Positions 7,555 to 15,784 of a stretch of 38,759 bases of DNA are shown here, piece by piece. A program made the position numbers and the translations under genes. Numbering within the stretch: position 1 is the first letter of the stretch; each line of letters opens with the position of its first letter. Origin of the DNA: Argonema antarcticum A004/B2 (GTDB taxonomy: Bacteria > Cyanobacteriota > Cyanobacteriia > Cyanobacteriales > Aerosakkonemataceae); NCBI RefSeq assembly GCF_023333585.1, contig NZ_JAIQZN010000070.1, positions 1-38,759 of the forward strand, given 5' to 3'. The notes beneath the pieces are model-generated. The model was given only the letters and a program-made list of their open reading frames with translations. It did not search any database and had not been told where the DNA came from.

Positions 7555-9567
7555 ATGGCCGTTGCAACCCAATCACTCCAAGAGCTTTGCATTAATTCTA
7601 TCCGCTTTCTGGCGATTGACGCCGTAGAGAAGGCAAAATCGGGGCATCCAGGACTGCCGATGGGCGCAGCGCCGATGGCGTTTGTGCTGTGGGATAGCTT
7701 TATGCGGTATAACCCAAAGAATCCCAAATGGTTTAACCGCGATCGCTTCGTGCTATCAGCTGGACATGGCTCAATGCTACAGTACGCCCTGCTCTACCTG
7801 ACTGGCTACGACAGCGTAACCATAGAAGACATCAAGCAGTTCCGTCAGTGGGAATCCAAAACCCCCGGACACCCCGAAAACTTTATGACGGCGGGCGTGG
7901 AAGTCACAACTGGGCCACTAGGTCAAGGAATTGCCAATGGAGTAGGTTTGGCAATAGCGGAAGCCCACCTTGCTGCTAAATTTAACAAACCCGATGCCAC
8001 GATTGTTGACCACTACACTTATGTGATTTTGGGTGATGGTTGCAACATGGAAGGGATTTCTGGTGAAGCTTGTTCCTTCGCAGGACACCAGGGATTAGGT
8101 AAACTCATCGCTTTATACGACGACAACCACATCTCCATCGATGGTTCTACAGATGTAGCATTCACCGAAGATGTTTCCAAACGGTTTGAAGCTTATGGTT
8201 GGCACGTCCTCCACGTCGAAAATGGCAATACCGATTTAGAAGGAATTGCCAAAGCAATTGCAGCAGCAAAAGCTGTCACCGATAAGCCGACCATGATTAA
8301 GGTGACAACCATCATCGGTTACGGTTCTCCCAACAAAGCAAACACCGCTGGCGTTCACGGCGCTGCTTTGGGTGCAGACGAAGTAAAACTGACCCGCGAA
8401 AAGCTGGGTTGGGAATACGAACCTTTCGTAGTCCCAGAAGATGCCCTCAAGCATACACGCAAAGCAGTGGAACGCGGCGCAGCTTACGAAGACGACTGGA
8501 ACAAGACTTTTGCTGACTACAAAGCTAAATATCCCCAAGAAGCCGCTGAATTTGAACGTTATATTAGCAGCAAATTGCCCGACGGTTGGGATAAGGTACT
8601 ACCCAGCTACACCGCTGAAGACAAAGCACTCCCCACCCGCAAACACTCGGAAAACTGCCTCAACAAACTGGCAGGGGTTTTACCTGAACTAATTGGTGGT
8701 TCCGCCGACCTCACCCACTCCAACCTTACCGAAATCAAGGGTTATGGCGAATTTCAGAAAGGTCAATACCAAAACCCCAACATCCACTTTGGTGTGAGGG
8801 AACACGGTATGGGCGCAATCTGTAATGGCATAGCGCTACACGGTTCTGGATTAATTCCCTACGGCGCTACTTTCCTGATCTTCACAGATTATATGCGTGC
8901 TGCCATCCGCTTATCCGCCTTGTCCCAAGCTGGCGTGATTTGGGTGATGACCCACGATTCGATCGGACAAGGTGAAGATGGCCCGACCCACCAACCGATC
9001 GAAACTTTGGCTTCCCTGCGTGCTATTCCTAACCTGACTGTGATTCGCCCCGCAGATGGAAACGAAACCTCTGGGGCTTATAAAATTGCGATCGAAAAAG
9101 CTAAGCAAAACGATCCCACCCTGTTAGCCTTCACCCGTCAGAATGTCCCCAACTTAGCAGGTACATCGATTGAGGGCGTGGCAAAAGGTGGATATATCGT
9201 CGTTGATTCGGATGGTACACCGGATATTATCCTGATTGGTACTGGTTCAGAATTGAGCCTCTGTGTCACCGCCGCTGAGAAACTTACCGCCCAAGGCAAG
9301 AAAGCCCGTGTTGTCTCGATGCCTTCAACAGATATCTTTGATGCACAGGATGCAGCTTATAAGGAGTCTGTTCTGCCCTCATCTGTCACCAAGCGTTTGT
9401 CTGTAGAAGCTGCTAGCAGTTTCGGCTGGCATAAGTACGTGGGTATGGGGGGAGATTGCGTTAGTATCGATCGTTTTGGTGCTTCTGCGCCTGGTGGAGT
9501 TTGTCTGGAGAAGTTTGGCTTTAGCGTTGATAATGTGTTAGCTAAAGCTAAGGCATTGTTGGGTTAA
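7555..9567 (+). CDS. tkt: Transketolase
   Basis: Thiamine diphosphate enzyme that transfers two-carbon ketol units in the Calvin cycle and pentose phosphate pathway; cytoplasmic. The 670-aa sequence has the N-terminal [14 protein letters not shown] motif (29-42), the TPP/Mg motif [13 protein letters not shown] (160-172), the transketolase signature [18 protein letters not shown] and the C-terminal domain GTGSELSL. Length matches bacterial transketolases. AAGAAGAG precedes the ATG. A terminator follows the stop, closing the acpP-fabF-tkt block. Confidence 0.97.
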   Translation: MAVATQSLQELCINSIRFLAIDAVEKAKSGHPGLPMGAAPMAFVLWDSFMRYNPKNPKWFNRDRFVLSAGHGSMLQYALLYLTGYDSVTIEDIKQFRQWESKTPGHPENFMTAGVEVTTGPLGQGIANGVGLAIAEAHLAAKFNKPDATIVDHYTYVILGDGCNMEGISGEACSFAGHQGLGKLIALYDDNHISIDGSTDVAFTEDVSKRFEAYGWHVLHVENGNTDLEGIAKAIAAAKAVTDKPTMIKVTTIIGYGSPNKANTAGVHGAALGADEVKLTREKLGWEYEPFVVPEDALKHTRKAVERGAAYEDDWNKTFADYKAKYPQEAAEFERYISSKLPDGWDKVLPSYTAEDKALPTRKHSENCLNKLAGVLPELIGGSADLTHSNLTEIKGYGEFQKGQYQNPNIHFGVREHGMGAICNGIALHGSGLIPYGATFLIFTDYMRAAIRLSALSQAGVIWVMTHDSIGQGEDGPTHQPIETLASLRAIPNLTVIRPADGNETSGAYKIAIEKAKQNDPTLLAFTRQNVPNLAGTSIEGVAKGGYIVVDSDGTPDIILIGTGSELSLCVTAAEKLTAQGKKARVVSMPSTDIFDAQDAAYKESVLPSSVTKRLSVEAASSFGWHKYVGMGGDCVSIDRFGASAPGGVCLEKFGFSVDNVLAKAKALLG

Positions 9568-9617
9568 TAGTTTTATTAGCAAGATTTGGCAGGCATCTTG
9601 CCTGTAATACTTGTGGG

Positions 9618-9642
9618 GTGGGCATCTTGCCCACTCTTTTTT
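9618..9642 (+). terminator. Rho-independent terminator after tkt
   Basis: GTGGGCA (9618-9624), loop TCT, TGCCCAC (9628-9634), then TCTTTTTT. A perfect 7-bp stem with a T run. A related GGCAGGCATCTTGCCTG hairpin lies just upstream (about 9587-9603). Confidence 0.88.
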
Positions 9643-9706
9643 GATGTAGAGTTGGCATCTGTTTATACAATTAGTAAAATTTCCAAAACAAATCCAAGAA
9701 TGATTT

Positions 9707-9850
9707 ATGGATGAATTAAAAAGTTTACTTAACCGTGCCTCGTTTGAGGAGAGGCAAGCATTAGCAGATATTCTTAAGGCATCAAAACCAACAGTCGATT
9801 GTATTGTCGATCGTTTATGTGAGAAGAGTCAACCTGCTGTCAGTATGTGA
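9707..9850 (+). CDS. Short hypothetical protein (47 aa), possibly an N-terminal remnant
   Basis: Open frame starting MDELKSLLNRASFEE and ending PAVSM. The opening, Met-Asp-Glu-Leu then leucine-rich with acidic residues, loosely recalls DUF3944/YaaW-type N-termini, which continue much further, so this may be a truncated copy. No clear ribosome binding site is seen and the following 80 bases contain no continuation that I can read. It occupies most of the gene-free stretch between the tkt terminator and the toxin-antitoxin promoter. Confidence 0.3.
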   Translation: MDELKSLLNRASFEERQALADILKASKPTVDCIVDRLCEKSQPAVSM

Positions 9851-9931
9851 AAAAATATCCCTACAAAACAGACTATGCAAGGCTTTCAGCGATACTTGCC
9901 ACCTCGTCAGGGGTTCTGAACAAGGGAAAAC

Positions 9932-9960
9932 TTGACTTGTACGGCGTTATGGCGTACAAT
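9932..9960 (+). promoter_or_regulatory. Promoter with overlapping palindromic operator for the DUF1778-GNAT pair
   Basis: TTGACT (9932-9937), 17-bp spacer, TACAAT (9955-9960), close to the sigma-70 consensus. An inverted repeat TTGTACG (9937-9943) / CGTACAA (9953-9959) fills the spacer and overlaps the -10 box. DUF1778 ribbon-helix-helix antitoxins are known to repress their own operons, so this is the likely operator (inference from placement). The start codon is 42 bases downstream. Confidence 0.75.
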
Positions 9961-10001
9961 TAGTATCTAGTACAAAAACAAAAATCTCTTATTTAACAAC
10001 C

Positions 10002-10313
10002 ATGAGTTGCCTAAATACAGATGGGAAGAATGAAAATTCCAGAGGGGCGAAAAATGCTCGTTTGGAAGCACGAATCACTCAAGAACAAAAAGAATTATTA
10101 TTAGAAGCTGCACAAATTAGCGGGTTTTCACTCACAGAATTTGTCGTAGCGAGTGCTGTGGAAACAGCTAAACATATAATTCAAGAACAGTCGATTCTAC
10201 AGTTAAGCCAGCGAGATAGAGAAGTGTTTGTCAATGCTTTGCTCAATCCGCCAAAACCAGGTGAAAAATTGCGTTCTTCTGCCAAACGGTACAAAGAACG
10301 GATGGGTTTATAA
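10002..10313 (+). CDS. DUF1778 ribbon-helix-helix antitoxin (TacA/AtaR type)
   Basis: The 103-aa protein has the DUF1778 core: basic ARLEARITQEQKELLLEAA (ribbon and helix 1), GFSLTEFVVASAVETA (helix 2) and a tail SQRDREVFVNALLNPPKPGEKL. That tail is the usual neutralising segment which wraps the partner GNAT toxin. In TacAT/AtaRT systems the antitoxin binds both the toxin and the operator. The stop overlaps the toxin start (TAATG), so the two are translationally coupled. The promoter and operator lie just upstream. High confidence in family and pairing. Confidence 0.9.
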   Translation: MSCLNTDGKNENSRGAKNARLEARITQEQKELLLEAAQISGFSLTEFVVASAVETAKHIIQEQSILQLSQRDREVFVNALLNPPKPGEKLRSSAKRYKERMGL

Positions 10314-10828
10314 TGCCAGAACCTAATCCTGTTAATTATATTATTGAACCGCTAAACGAACATCACAACCGAGCATCTTTTTGCTGTGGAGTTGAACCTC
10401 TAGACCGCTATTTTCAACAAAGGGCTAATCAAGAACGGCTAAAATATGTCTCGGCTCCTTTTGTGGCAGTCAATTTAGACCTCAATCAGGTCATTGGTTA
10501 TTATACCCTTTCTGCCACAAGCATTCCTTTAGAAGAATTGCCGCCGGAAATAGCAAAGAAACTGCCTAAATACCCCCTTCTCCCTGCTACGCTTCTTGGT
10601 CGATTAGCGGTAGATAAAAATTATCAAAAGCAAGGATGGGGAGATTTATTATTAATGGATGCTCTATATCGTAGTTTGGAAAATGAAATTGCCTCTATAG
10701 CAGTTGTTGTTGATGCGAAAGATGAAAAAGCCGTGGCTTTTTACCAACACTATCAATTTATTTTATTTCCCGAAAGTTTGAATTGTTTATTTTTGCCTAT
10801 GAAGACAATTAAAACTATGTTTTACTGA
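10313..10828 (+). CDS. GNAT acetyltransferase toxin (TacT/AtaT type)
   Basis: Predicted toxin that acetylates the amino acid on charged tRNA and blocks translation, as known for TacT and AtaT. The 171-aa protein begins with the family N-terminus ending in F-CCGVEPLDRYFQQRA. It continues with YYTLSATSIPLEELP, the acetyl-CoA binding stretch LLGRLAVDKNYQKQGWGDLLLMDAL (Q/R-x-x-G-x-G/A type, about 103-127), and VVVDAKDEKAVAFYQHYQFILFP with the C-terminal catalytic-region tyrosine. It shares one base with the antitoxin stop. Apparently intact. Which tRNA it attacks cannot be read from sequence. Confidence 0.88.
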   Translation: MPEPNPVNYIIEPLNEHHNRASFCCGVEPLDRYFQQRANQERLKYVSAPFVAVNLDLNQVIGYYTLSATSIPLEELPPEIAKKLPKYPLLPATLLGRLAVDKNYQKQGWGDLLLMDALYRSLENEIASIAVVVDAKDEKAVAFYQHYQFILFPESLNCLFLPMKTIKTMFY

Positions 10829-10896
10829 GTTTACAGGTACTCAACGGATTACAGTTGAAAATTGGCTGAATTTGGAAAGTTAATGAGGGGGAAGTT

Positions 10897-11172
10897 ATGC
10901 CGGAAGTTTGGGGGGAGAGAGAGCAACTTTTAGATCGGATCGCAAAAATCGTAGAATATTTGATGCAAAAGGATACTACTTATCAGTATTACCTAGATAA
11001 AGATAAGGCAATTCAAATGATATTTAAATACTATTTCGAGAAAGTTTCCCTGGAGGAACTGAAAGCTATGTCTGATTTTAAATTAACAGGTTTTATTGAG
11101 GGAGATATGATGAATTTACTATTGATTGAAGGGGAAGATGATATAGACCTAAAAGTAACACCCTATGGTTAG
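10897..11172 (+). CDS. Hypothetical protein (91 aa)
   Basis: Not recognised. A soluble, acidic, alpha-helical-looking protein (REQLLDRIAKIVEYLMQKD at 8-26, then KAIQMIFKYYFEKVSLEELKAM) ending in an acidic EGEDDIDLKV tail. GAGGGGGAAG lies directly upstream of the ATG, giving a credible start. It is codirectional with the toxin-antitoxin pair, 68 bases downstream of it, and sits inside the accessory island, so it may be a defence-island gene of unknown role. Confidence 0.6.
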   Translation: MPEVWGEREQLLDRIAKIVEYLMQKDTTYQYYLDKDKAIQMIFKYYFEKVSLEELKAMSDFKLTGFIEGDMMNLLLIEGEDDIDLKVTPYG

Positions 11173-11266
11173 ATATGTTTAATTCCTGAGCAAAAGACTG
11201 ATTATTAGTTTACATAACTTAATATAATGATTAGGGACAGGGCGATCGCGTTATAATTTGCATTGC

Positions 11267-11295
11267 ACTATATTAATATAGTACAATTGTACTAT
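11267..11295 (+). promoter_or_regulatory. Two overlapping perfect palindromes upstream of the ietA-like gene
   Basis: ACTATATTAATATAGT (11267-11282) is a perfect 16-bp palindrome. It overlaps ATAGTACAATTGTACTAT (11278-11295), a perfect 18-bp palindrome. They end 37 bases before the ATPase start codon, where an operator would be expected. No DNA-binding regulator is encoded beside it, apart from the DUF1778 antitoxin 1 kb upstream whose operator shares the GTACAA core. Confidence 0.6.
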
Positions 11296-11332
11296 CTTTG
11301 ATACAAAATGACTATTTTTACTGAGAGGCAGT

Positions 11333-12334
11333 ATGAAAGCAGAGCTTCTCAAGAGATTATTTAGAGCGATCGCGACTTCAGACCAAGAGGCGATTGACAA
11401 ACTCACATACGTAGTTATAGAGGAAGAACGCAGTAGGGGACACACTCTCTTAGCTGACCAATTAGAGAATATTACCAAAAAGAGCCAGAAAGAGAAGTCT
11501 ACCAAGCCCAGCAAACCCGCTTCTTCAGTACCAGAAAACTTACAGGCATTAACTGAATTACCAACCAGTAAGCGATTTAATCTTCCCCTGGTGACAATTA
11601 TACCAAGGGAGAAATTACGGCATCAGATGGTATTGCCGGATAATATTGAGAAACGTTTCTGCCGAATTGAGCGTGAATATGCAGCAAGAGATAGGCTGGC
11701 TCATCATGGACTGCGTTACAGGCAAAAAATACTTCTTTATGGCCCGCCTGGCTGTGGAAAGACGCTAGGAGCAGAGCGTTTAGCTTGGAATACGGGTTTA
11801 CCACTCCTCAAAGTGCGATTTGATGCAATGGTGTCGTCTTTTTTAGGCGAAACTGCCAGCAATTTGAGACTTGTATTTGAGGATGCCTCAAAAAATCCAT
11901 GTTTGTTGTTTCTTGATGAATGTGACTCTATTGCTAAGTCACGCGAAGATACTCAGGAAGTAGGGGAAGTCAAGCGAGTAGTAAATACCTTCCTTCAGAT
12001 TTTGGATGAATATGAGCCGTCCTCTGGTCTTTTGGTAGCAGCTACGAACCTCAACAAATCTCTTGATACTGCCCTTTGGAGAAGATTTGACGACTTGATA
12101 GAAGTACCCAAGCCAGGAGAAAACGAGTTAGAATTTATACTGAAGCAAACACTATCTGCAATTGAAGTAGGGTCTATCAACTGGTCTACCATCATTGAGC
12201 AAATGAAAGGCTTTTCTGCTGCTCAAGCGGTGAGGGTAGCACAAGATGCTGCTAAACGGGCGATCCTCGATCGAGAAGGGTTAGTGATTCAAGAGCATTT
12301 AGAAGAAGCTATTGCCGAAATAAAAGTTTCCTAG
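11333..12334 (+). CDS. AAA family ATPase, IetA-like
   Basis: A 333-aa single-domain AAA+ ATPase: helical N-terminal region (1-95), Walker A GPPGCGKT (137-144), Walker B LLFLDECDS (191-199), sensor-1 AATN (236-239), arginine-finger region WRRFDD (249-254) and a C-terminal lid helix. Next to a subtilase gene, this matches the IetAS pair, first described as a toxin-antitoxin unit on an Agrobacterium Ti plasmid and since listed as an anti-phage system. IetA is thought to restrain or regulate the protease IetS. All ATPase motifs are intact. The start has GAGAGG about 6 bases upstream. The protease gene begins 29 bases after the stop, so they form one operon. Confidence 0.87.
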   Translation: MKAELLKRLFRAIATSDQEAIDKLTYVVIEEERSRGHTLLADQLENITKKSQKEKSTKPSKPASSVPENLQALTELPTSKRFNLPLVTIIPREKLRHQMVLPDNIEKRFCRIEREYAARDRLAHHGLRYRQKILLYGPPGCGKTLGAERLAWNTGLPLLKVRFDAMVSSFLGETASNLRLVFEDASKNPCLLFLDECDSIAKSREDTQEVGEVKRVVNTFLQILDEYEPSSGLLVAATNLNKSLDTALWRRFDDLIEVPKPGENELEFILKQTLSAIEVGSINWSTIIEQMKGFSAAQAVRVAQDAAKRAILDREGLVIQEHLEEAIAEIKVS

Positions 12335-12362
12335 AATTAAGTTTTGGTGTTTGGAGAAAAAA

Positions 12363-12794
12363 ATGGTTGAAGGTTCTCAGGGTTTTCCACATATTCAGCT
12401 TAGATTAACAGAAAAGGGTACAGCAAAATCTCTAGGTGGAGGTGGCAGTAAGAAAGAAACTCAAACATCTACTAATTTGGGTAATCGTCAGGGACATGGA
12501 AGCAAAATCAAAGGCTTATTATCTTCTCTTATTAATGATTGGCAAACATTTCAAGAACAACAACAAGAAGATAAAAACCCTACACTTCCCGATGCCATAT
12601 CTTTAATATTACAAATTGATCCAGAAACTTTTGATTTAGATGATCTAAGAACTTCTGATATAGAAATCATATCTGAATTAGAAGATGGATATATTATCGG
12701 CGCATCTGCGGATACTAACCTTAGTGAACTTCAAAATAAAATAGAAAAGTTTTTAAACAATAAATCAGGTGGTGGTGTAGTTGCGAAATCTTAA
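12363..12794 (+). CDS. N-terminal fragment of the IetS-like protease
   Basis: Translated part before the frameshift: 143 codons beginning MVEGSQGFPHIQLRL, with a glycine-rich linker, GNRQGHG, then the start of the duplicated unit IEIISELEDGYIIGASADT. GFPHIQLRL and GNRQGHG are, from memory, the usual N-terminus of cyanobacterial S8 peptidases paired with AAA ATPases. It ends at TAA just after the short A run. On its own it would lack any catalytic residue. Confidence 0.7.
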   Translation: MVEGSQGFPHIQLRLTEKGTAKSLGGGGSKKETQTSTNLGNRQGHGSKIKGLLSSLINDWQTFQEQQQEDKNPTLPDAISLILQIDPETFDLDDLRTSDIEIISELEDGYIIGASADTNLSELQNKIEKFLNNKSGGGVVAKS

Positions 12795-13225
12795 ATATAC
12801 TTGACAAACATCAACATCCAGAATTTATTTTATCTCCCAAGTTATTACAAGAATGGGATCGAATAATAGATGAACAACTTTATATTGTTGAAGTAGGCAT
12901 ATCTTGCTTAGGAACCAGAACAAAATTACGTGAATATCCAGATCAAAGAAATTATAAGAATCCTGAAAATTATGTAAAAGCAATCAATAAATGGATTGAA
13001 GAGCGTCATTTAACCTATCAAAAATGGGATGACTTAGCATTACAAAGACAAGAAGATCTATTGAAGTTTCTCAACAATCATAAATATCATGGTAAAATCT
13101 TCAGTGGTTTTGTGGAAGAGTCTCGTCAATTTTCTACAGTACCCGATAGTTTTTCATGCCTAATTCAAATTTCTGGATTAGGCTTAAGAGACTTAGTATA
13201 TAATTTCCCTTATGTCTTTGAAGTA
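12660..13225 (+). repeat. Tandem duplication unit 1 in ietS-like gene (566 bp, carries the frameshift)
   Basis: The first 129 bases (12660-12788) are identical to 13226-13354. The rest aligns throughout to unit 2 but has visibly diverged, roughly one difference per ten bases by eye. This unit has three A at 12786-12788 where unit 2 has four. Confidence 0.9.
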
Positions 13226-15541
13226 ATAGAAATCATATCTGAATTAGAAGATGGATATATTATCGGCGCATCTGCGGATACTAACCTTAGTGAACTTCAA
13301 AATAAAATAGAAAAGTTTTTAAACAATAAATCAGGTGGTGGTGTAGTTGCGAAAATCTTAAATATACTTGACAAAAATCAACATCCAGAATTTATTTTAT
13401 CTCCAAAGTTATTACAAGAATGGGATCAAATAATAGATGAACAAGTTTATATTGTTGAAGTAGGCATATCTTGCTTAGGAACCAGAACAAAATTACGTGA
13501 ATATCCAGAGCAAAAAAATTATAAAAATCCCGAAAATTATGTAAAAGCTATCAATAAATGGATTGATGATCGTGATTTAACCTATCAAGAATGGGATGAT
13601 TTAGCATCACAACGGCAAGAAGATTTATTAAAATTTATCGCTAATCCTAAATATCATGGTGAACTATTAAGCAGCTTTGTAGAAGACACTCCCCAATTAG
13701 CTACTATTCCTGATAGTTTTTCTTGTTTACTTCAAATCTCTGGCTTAGGATTAAAGGATTTAGTATTTAACTTCCCTTATGTTTTTGAAGTAACTGAACA
13801 AGATAATATTTATGAACCAGACTTACCAGAGCGTGAAATATATGGAGGTGAAAATGTCTCATTTAAATTAGAGTCTCCAGATGAAAATTTTCCTACCGTA
13901 TGTATTATTGATAGTGGAATTCAAGAACAACATCCTTTACTAAAAAATGCTATTGATTCTAAGAATTCAATATCTTGGATTCCTTCAGAAATAAACTTAA
14001 CTGCTGATATGGTCAGTAATGGTGGTCATGGAACTAGGGTTGCTGGAGCAGTTATTTATCCAATAAATATACCACGACAAGGTAATTACAAAGCAGTTTG
14101 TTGGCTTCAAAATGCAAGAATACTAGACAAAAACTGTAGACTATCCGATAAGTTATATCCACCAGAACTATTAGAAGATATAGTTAGATTTTACTATAAT
14201 CAAACAGCAACAAGAATATTTAATCATTCAATTGCTGGTGACGCTCCTTGTCGGACGAGATATATGAGTGCTTGGGCATCTACCATAGATAAATTAAGTT
14301 ATGAACAAGATATTCTTTTTATAGTAGCTGCTGGCAATATTCCTTTAGATAGCTATCAAACTTCACCAAGATTATCTGTTAAACATCACCTATTAGCAAG
14401 TAGAGCATACCCAGATTATCTTACTGAAAATTCTTGTAGAATTGCCAACCCAGCACAAAGTTTTCAAGCATTAACAGTTGGTTCAATTACTCTAGATTCT
14501 TTTCGTGATTTATCTTACTCTTCGTTAGGAGGGAAGAATGAACCATCACCATTTTCTTGTTCTGCTTTGGGAATATGGGACACAATTAAACCAGAAGTAG
14601 TAGAGTATGGTGGTGATATTTTGAAAGATGAAAATCAACCACCAAACTTGATTTGTAGTTCCAGTACCAGCCCAGAATTAGTAAGGTCAACTTTAGGTAG
14701 CACTGCTAGTCCTTTGGTTGCTGCTGATACTTTTGGAACTTCTTTTGCAGCACCAAGAGTAACCCATATTGCAGCCAGACTTGCTACTGAGTTTCCTAAT
14801 GAAAGTTGCTTGCTATATCGAGGATTAATTGTTCAATCAGCCCGTTGGCCAGATTGGGCATTAGCAAAAACTAATGAAGAAAAATATAATGTAATTCGTC
14901 AAATAGGCTATGGGATTCCAAATCTTGAACGCGCTATTGGTAATACTACCAATCGTATTACACTAATCACACGAGGAGAGCAGTTAATTAAAGCTGGAGA
15001 TGCTTATATTTATCAAGTAAAATTACCAGATACTCTCAGATCACCAGGAGAAGAATTTGAGATTTTATTGGAAATTACATTATCATATAAAGCTCAACCT
15101 CGCAGAACAAGACGTAATAGAAGAAAGTATCTATCAACTTGGTTAGATTGGGACTGTAGCAAACAAGGTGAAGATCCAAAGCATTTTTTAGGAAGAGTAT
15201 TAGCTAATTATAATATTCCAGAAAATGCTGAAAAAGGAGACGAGCTATTTACATGGACTCTTGGCAAGGAAAAACGCTATAAAAGCATTAAAAATGTATC
15301 GAGAAGTATAGGAACTATCCAAAAAGATTGGGCTTTTGTTAAATCTTATAACTTAAGAGAGGCATTTTGTATTGCAGTAGTAGGACACGAAGGTTGGAAT
15401 AACGATCCTTTTGCTGAAGTTCCCTACTCTCTAATTGTTAGCTTTGAAGCAATACAAGCTGATATCGAGATTTATGCTCCACTCGCTGAAGCTCAAGTCA
15501 TAATAGAGGTTGAACAACAGGTGGAAATTCAAATTAGATAA
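13061..15541 (+). CDS. Catalytic part of the IetS-like S8 family peptidase
   Basis: Open frame of 826 codons from the first in-frame ATG after the frameshift. It contains the end of unit 1, all of unit 2 (about 56-244), then a complete subtilase domain. The catalytic triad is D284 (CIIDSGIQEQHP), H323 (NGGHGTRVAGA) and S561 (TFGTSFAAPRV), with the oxyanion asparagine N426 (VAAGN). A C-terminal region (about 620-826) includes the basic patch QPRRTRRNRRKYL. No signal peptide is seen, so it would act in the cytoplasm. Codon use is very AT-rich compared with fabF or tkt. Initiation here at the ATG MKFLNN has no obvious ribosome binding site, so full-length product probably depends on frameshift rescue. 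Confidence 0.8.
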   Translation: MKFLNNHKYHGKIFSGFVEESRQFSTVPDSFSCLIQISGLGLRDLVYNFPYVFEVIEIISELEDGYIIGASADTNLSELQNKIEKFLNNKSGGGVVAKILNILDKNQHPEFILSPKLLQEWDQIIDEQVYIVEVGISCLGTRTKLREYPEQKNYKNPENYVKAINKWIDDRDLTYQEWDDLASQRQEDLLKFIANPKYHGELLSSFVEDTPQLATIPDSFSCLLQISGLGLKDLVFNFPYVFEVTEQDNIYEPDLPEREIYGGENVSFKLESPDENFPTVCIIDSGIQEQHPLLKNAIDSKNSISWIPSEINLTADMVSNGGHGTRVAGAVIYPINIPRQGNYKAVCWLQNARILDKNCRLSDKLYPPELLEDIVRFYYNQTATRIFNHSIAGDAPCRTRYMSAWASTIDKLSYEQDILFIVAAGNIPLDSYQTSPRLSVKHHLLASRAYPDYLTENSCRIANPAQSFQALTVGSITLDSFRDLSYSSLGGKNEPSPFSCSALGIWDTIKPEVVEYGGDILKDENQPPNLICSSSTSPELVRSTLGSTASPLVAADTFGTSFAAPRVTHIAARLATEFPNESCLLYRGLIVQSARWPDWALAKTNEEKYNVIRQIGYGIPNLERAIGNTTNRITLITRGEQLIKAGDAYIYQVKLPDTLRSPGEEFEILLEITLSYKAQPRRTRRNRRKYLSTWLDWDCSKQGEDPKHFLGRVLANYNIPENAEKGDELFTWTLGKEKRYKSIKNVSRSIGTIQKDWAFVKSYNLREAFCIAVVGHEGWNNDPFAEVPYSLIVSFEAIQADIEIYAPLAEAQVIIEVEQQVEIQIR
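13226..13792 (+). repeat. Tandem duplication unit 2 in ietS-like gene (567 bp, in frame)
   Basis: Direct repeat of 12660-13225, 189 codons long and in frame with the catalytic domain. It ends at FPYVFEV, the same peptide that ends unit 1. Confidence 0.9.
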
Positions 15542-15645
15542 AGGCGACGGCAATTACACCGGGATTAATTCTAGTTTCTAATGATTCTGATATGTTGAGA
15601 GTAGCGGTAATTACGCTAGAGAATTGGATGAATTTGTCAAGTTAA
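15541..15645 (+). pseudogene. C-terminal remnant of a VapC-type PIN toxin
   Basis: The frame directly after the protease stop reads TAITPGLILVSNDSDMLRV then ITLENWMNL and a stop. This is the usual PIN/VapC ending (LxLVTxNxxxF-RVxGLxLENW), with the late acidic residue context preserved. The upstream two-thirds of the gene, including the first catalytic aspartates, is missing and the protease gene adjoins directly. A decayed toxin gene joined to the IetAS locus. Confidence 0.6.
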
Positions 15646-15691
15646 AGGAAAATGCGATCGCCCAAAGTAATCCTAATAGTAAAATAATCAT

Positions 15692-15712
15692 AAAAAAAGC
15701 CCTGGTAGGGCT
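15692..15712 (-). terminator. Rho-independent terminator for the minus-strand small gene
   Basis: Read on the minus strand: AGCCCT, loop ACC, AGGGCT, then TTTTTTT. A perfect 6-bp GC-rich stem with a 7-T run, oriented to end transcripts from the 71-aa gene at 15785-16000. Confidence 0.75.
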
Positions 15713-15784
15713 AGTAACGTTATTTAAAATCTTTTATACGGCTGGTAAGCTGAGATTGTCGAGTTCCGCTGTCCAGCCTGCTAT

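Larger units (their letters stand above)
12363..15541 (+). pseudogene. S8 (subtilisin-like) peptidase, IetS-like, with tandem duplication and one-base frameshift
   Basis: The whole protease gene. It begins at ATG 12363 (GGAG six bases upstream; the frame also has TTG at 12351) and runs to 15541, but a missing A in the run at 12786-12788 puts a stop at 12792. Adding one base restores a single open frame of about 1059 codons. The frameshift lies in the first of two tandem 567-bp (189-codon) units; the second copy, at 13352-13355, has the full run of four A. If the first unit were deleted by recombination the gene would be an intact 870-codon frame. The catalytic domain is complete. Whether it is dead, phase variable or made by slippage cannot be told from sequence. 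Confidence 0.8.

Noticed and set aside
13061-13093. ATG at 13061 as the true start of an independent protease gene
   Set aside because: No ribosome binding site, and the frame is open and homologous upstream to the frameshift at 12788; the real start is at 12363.
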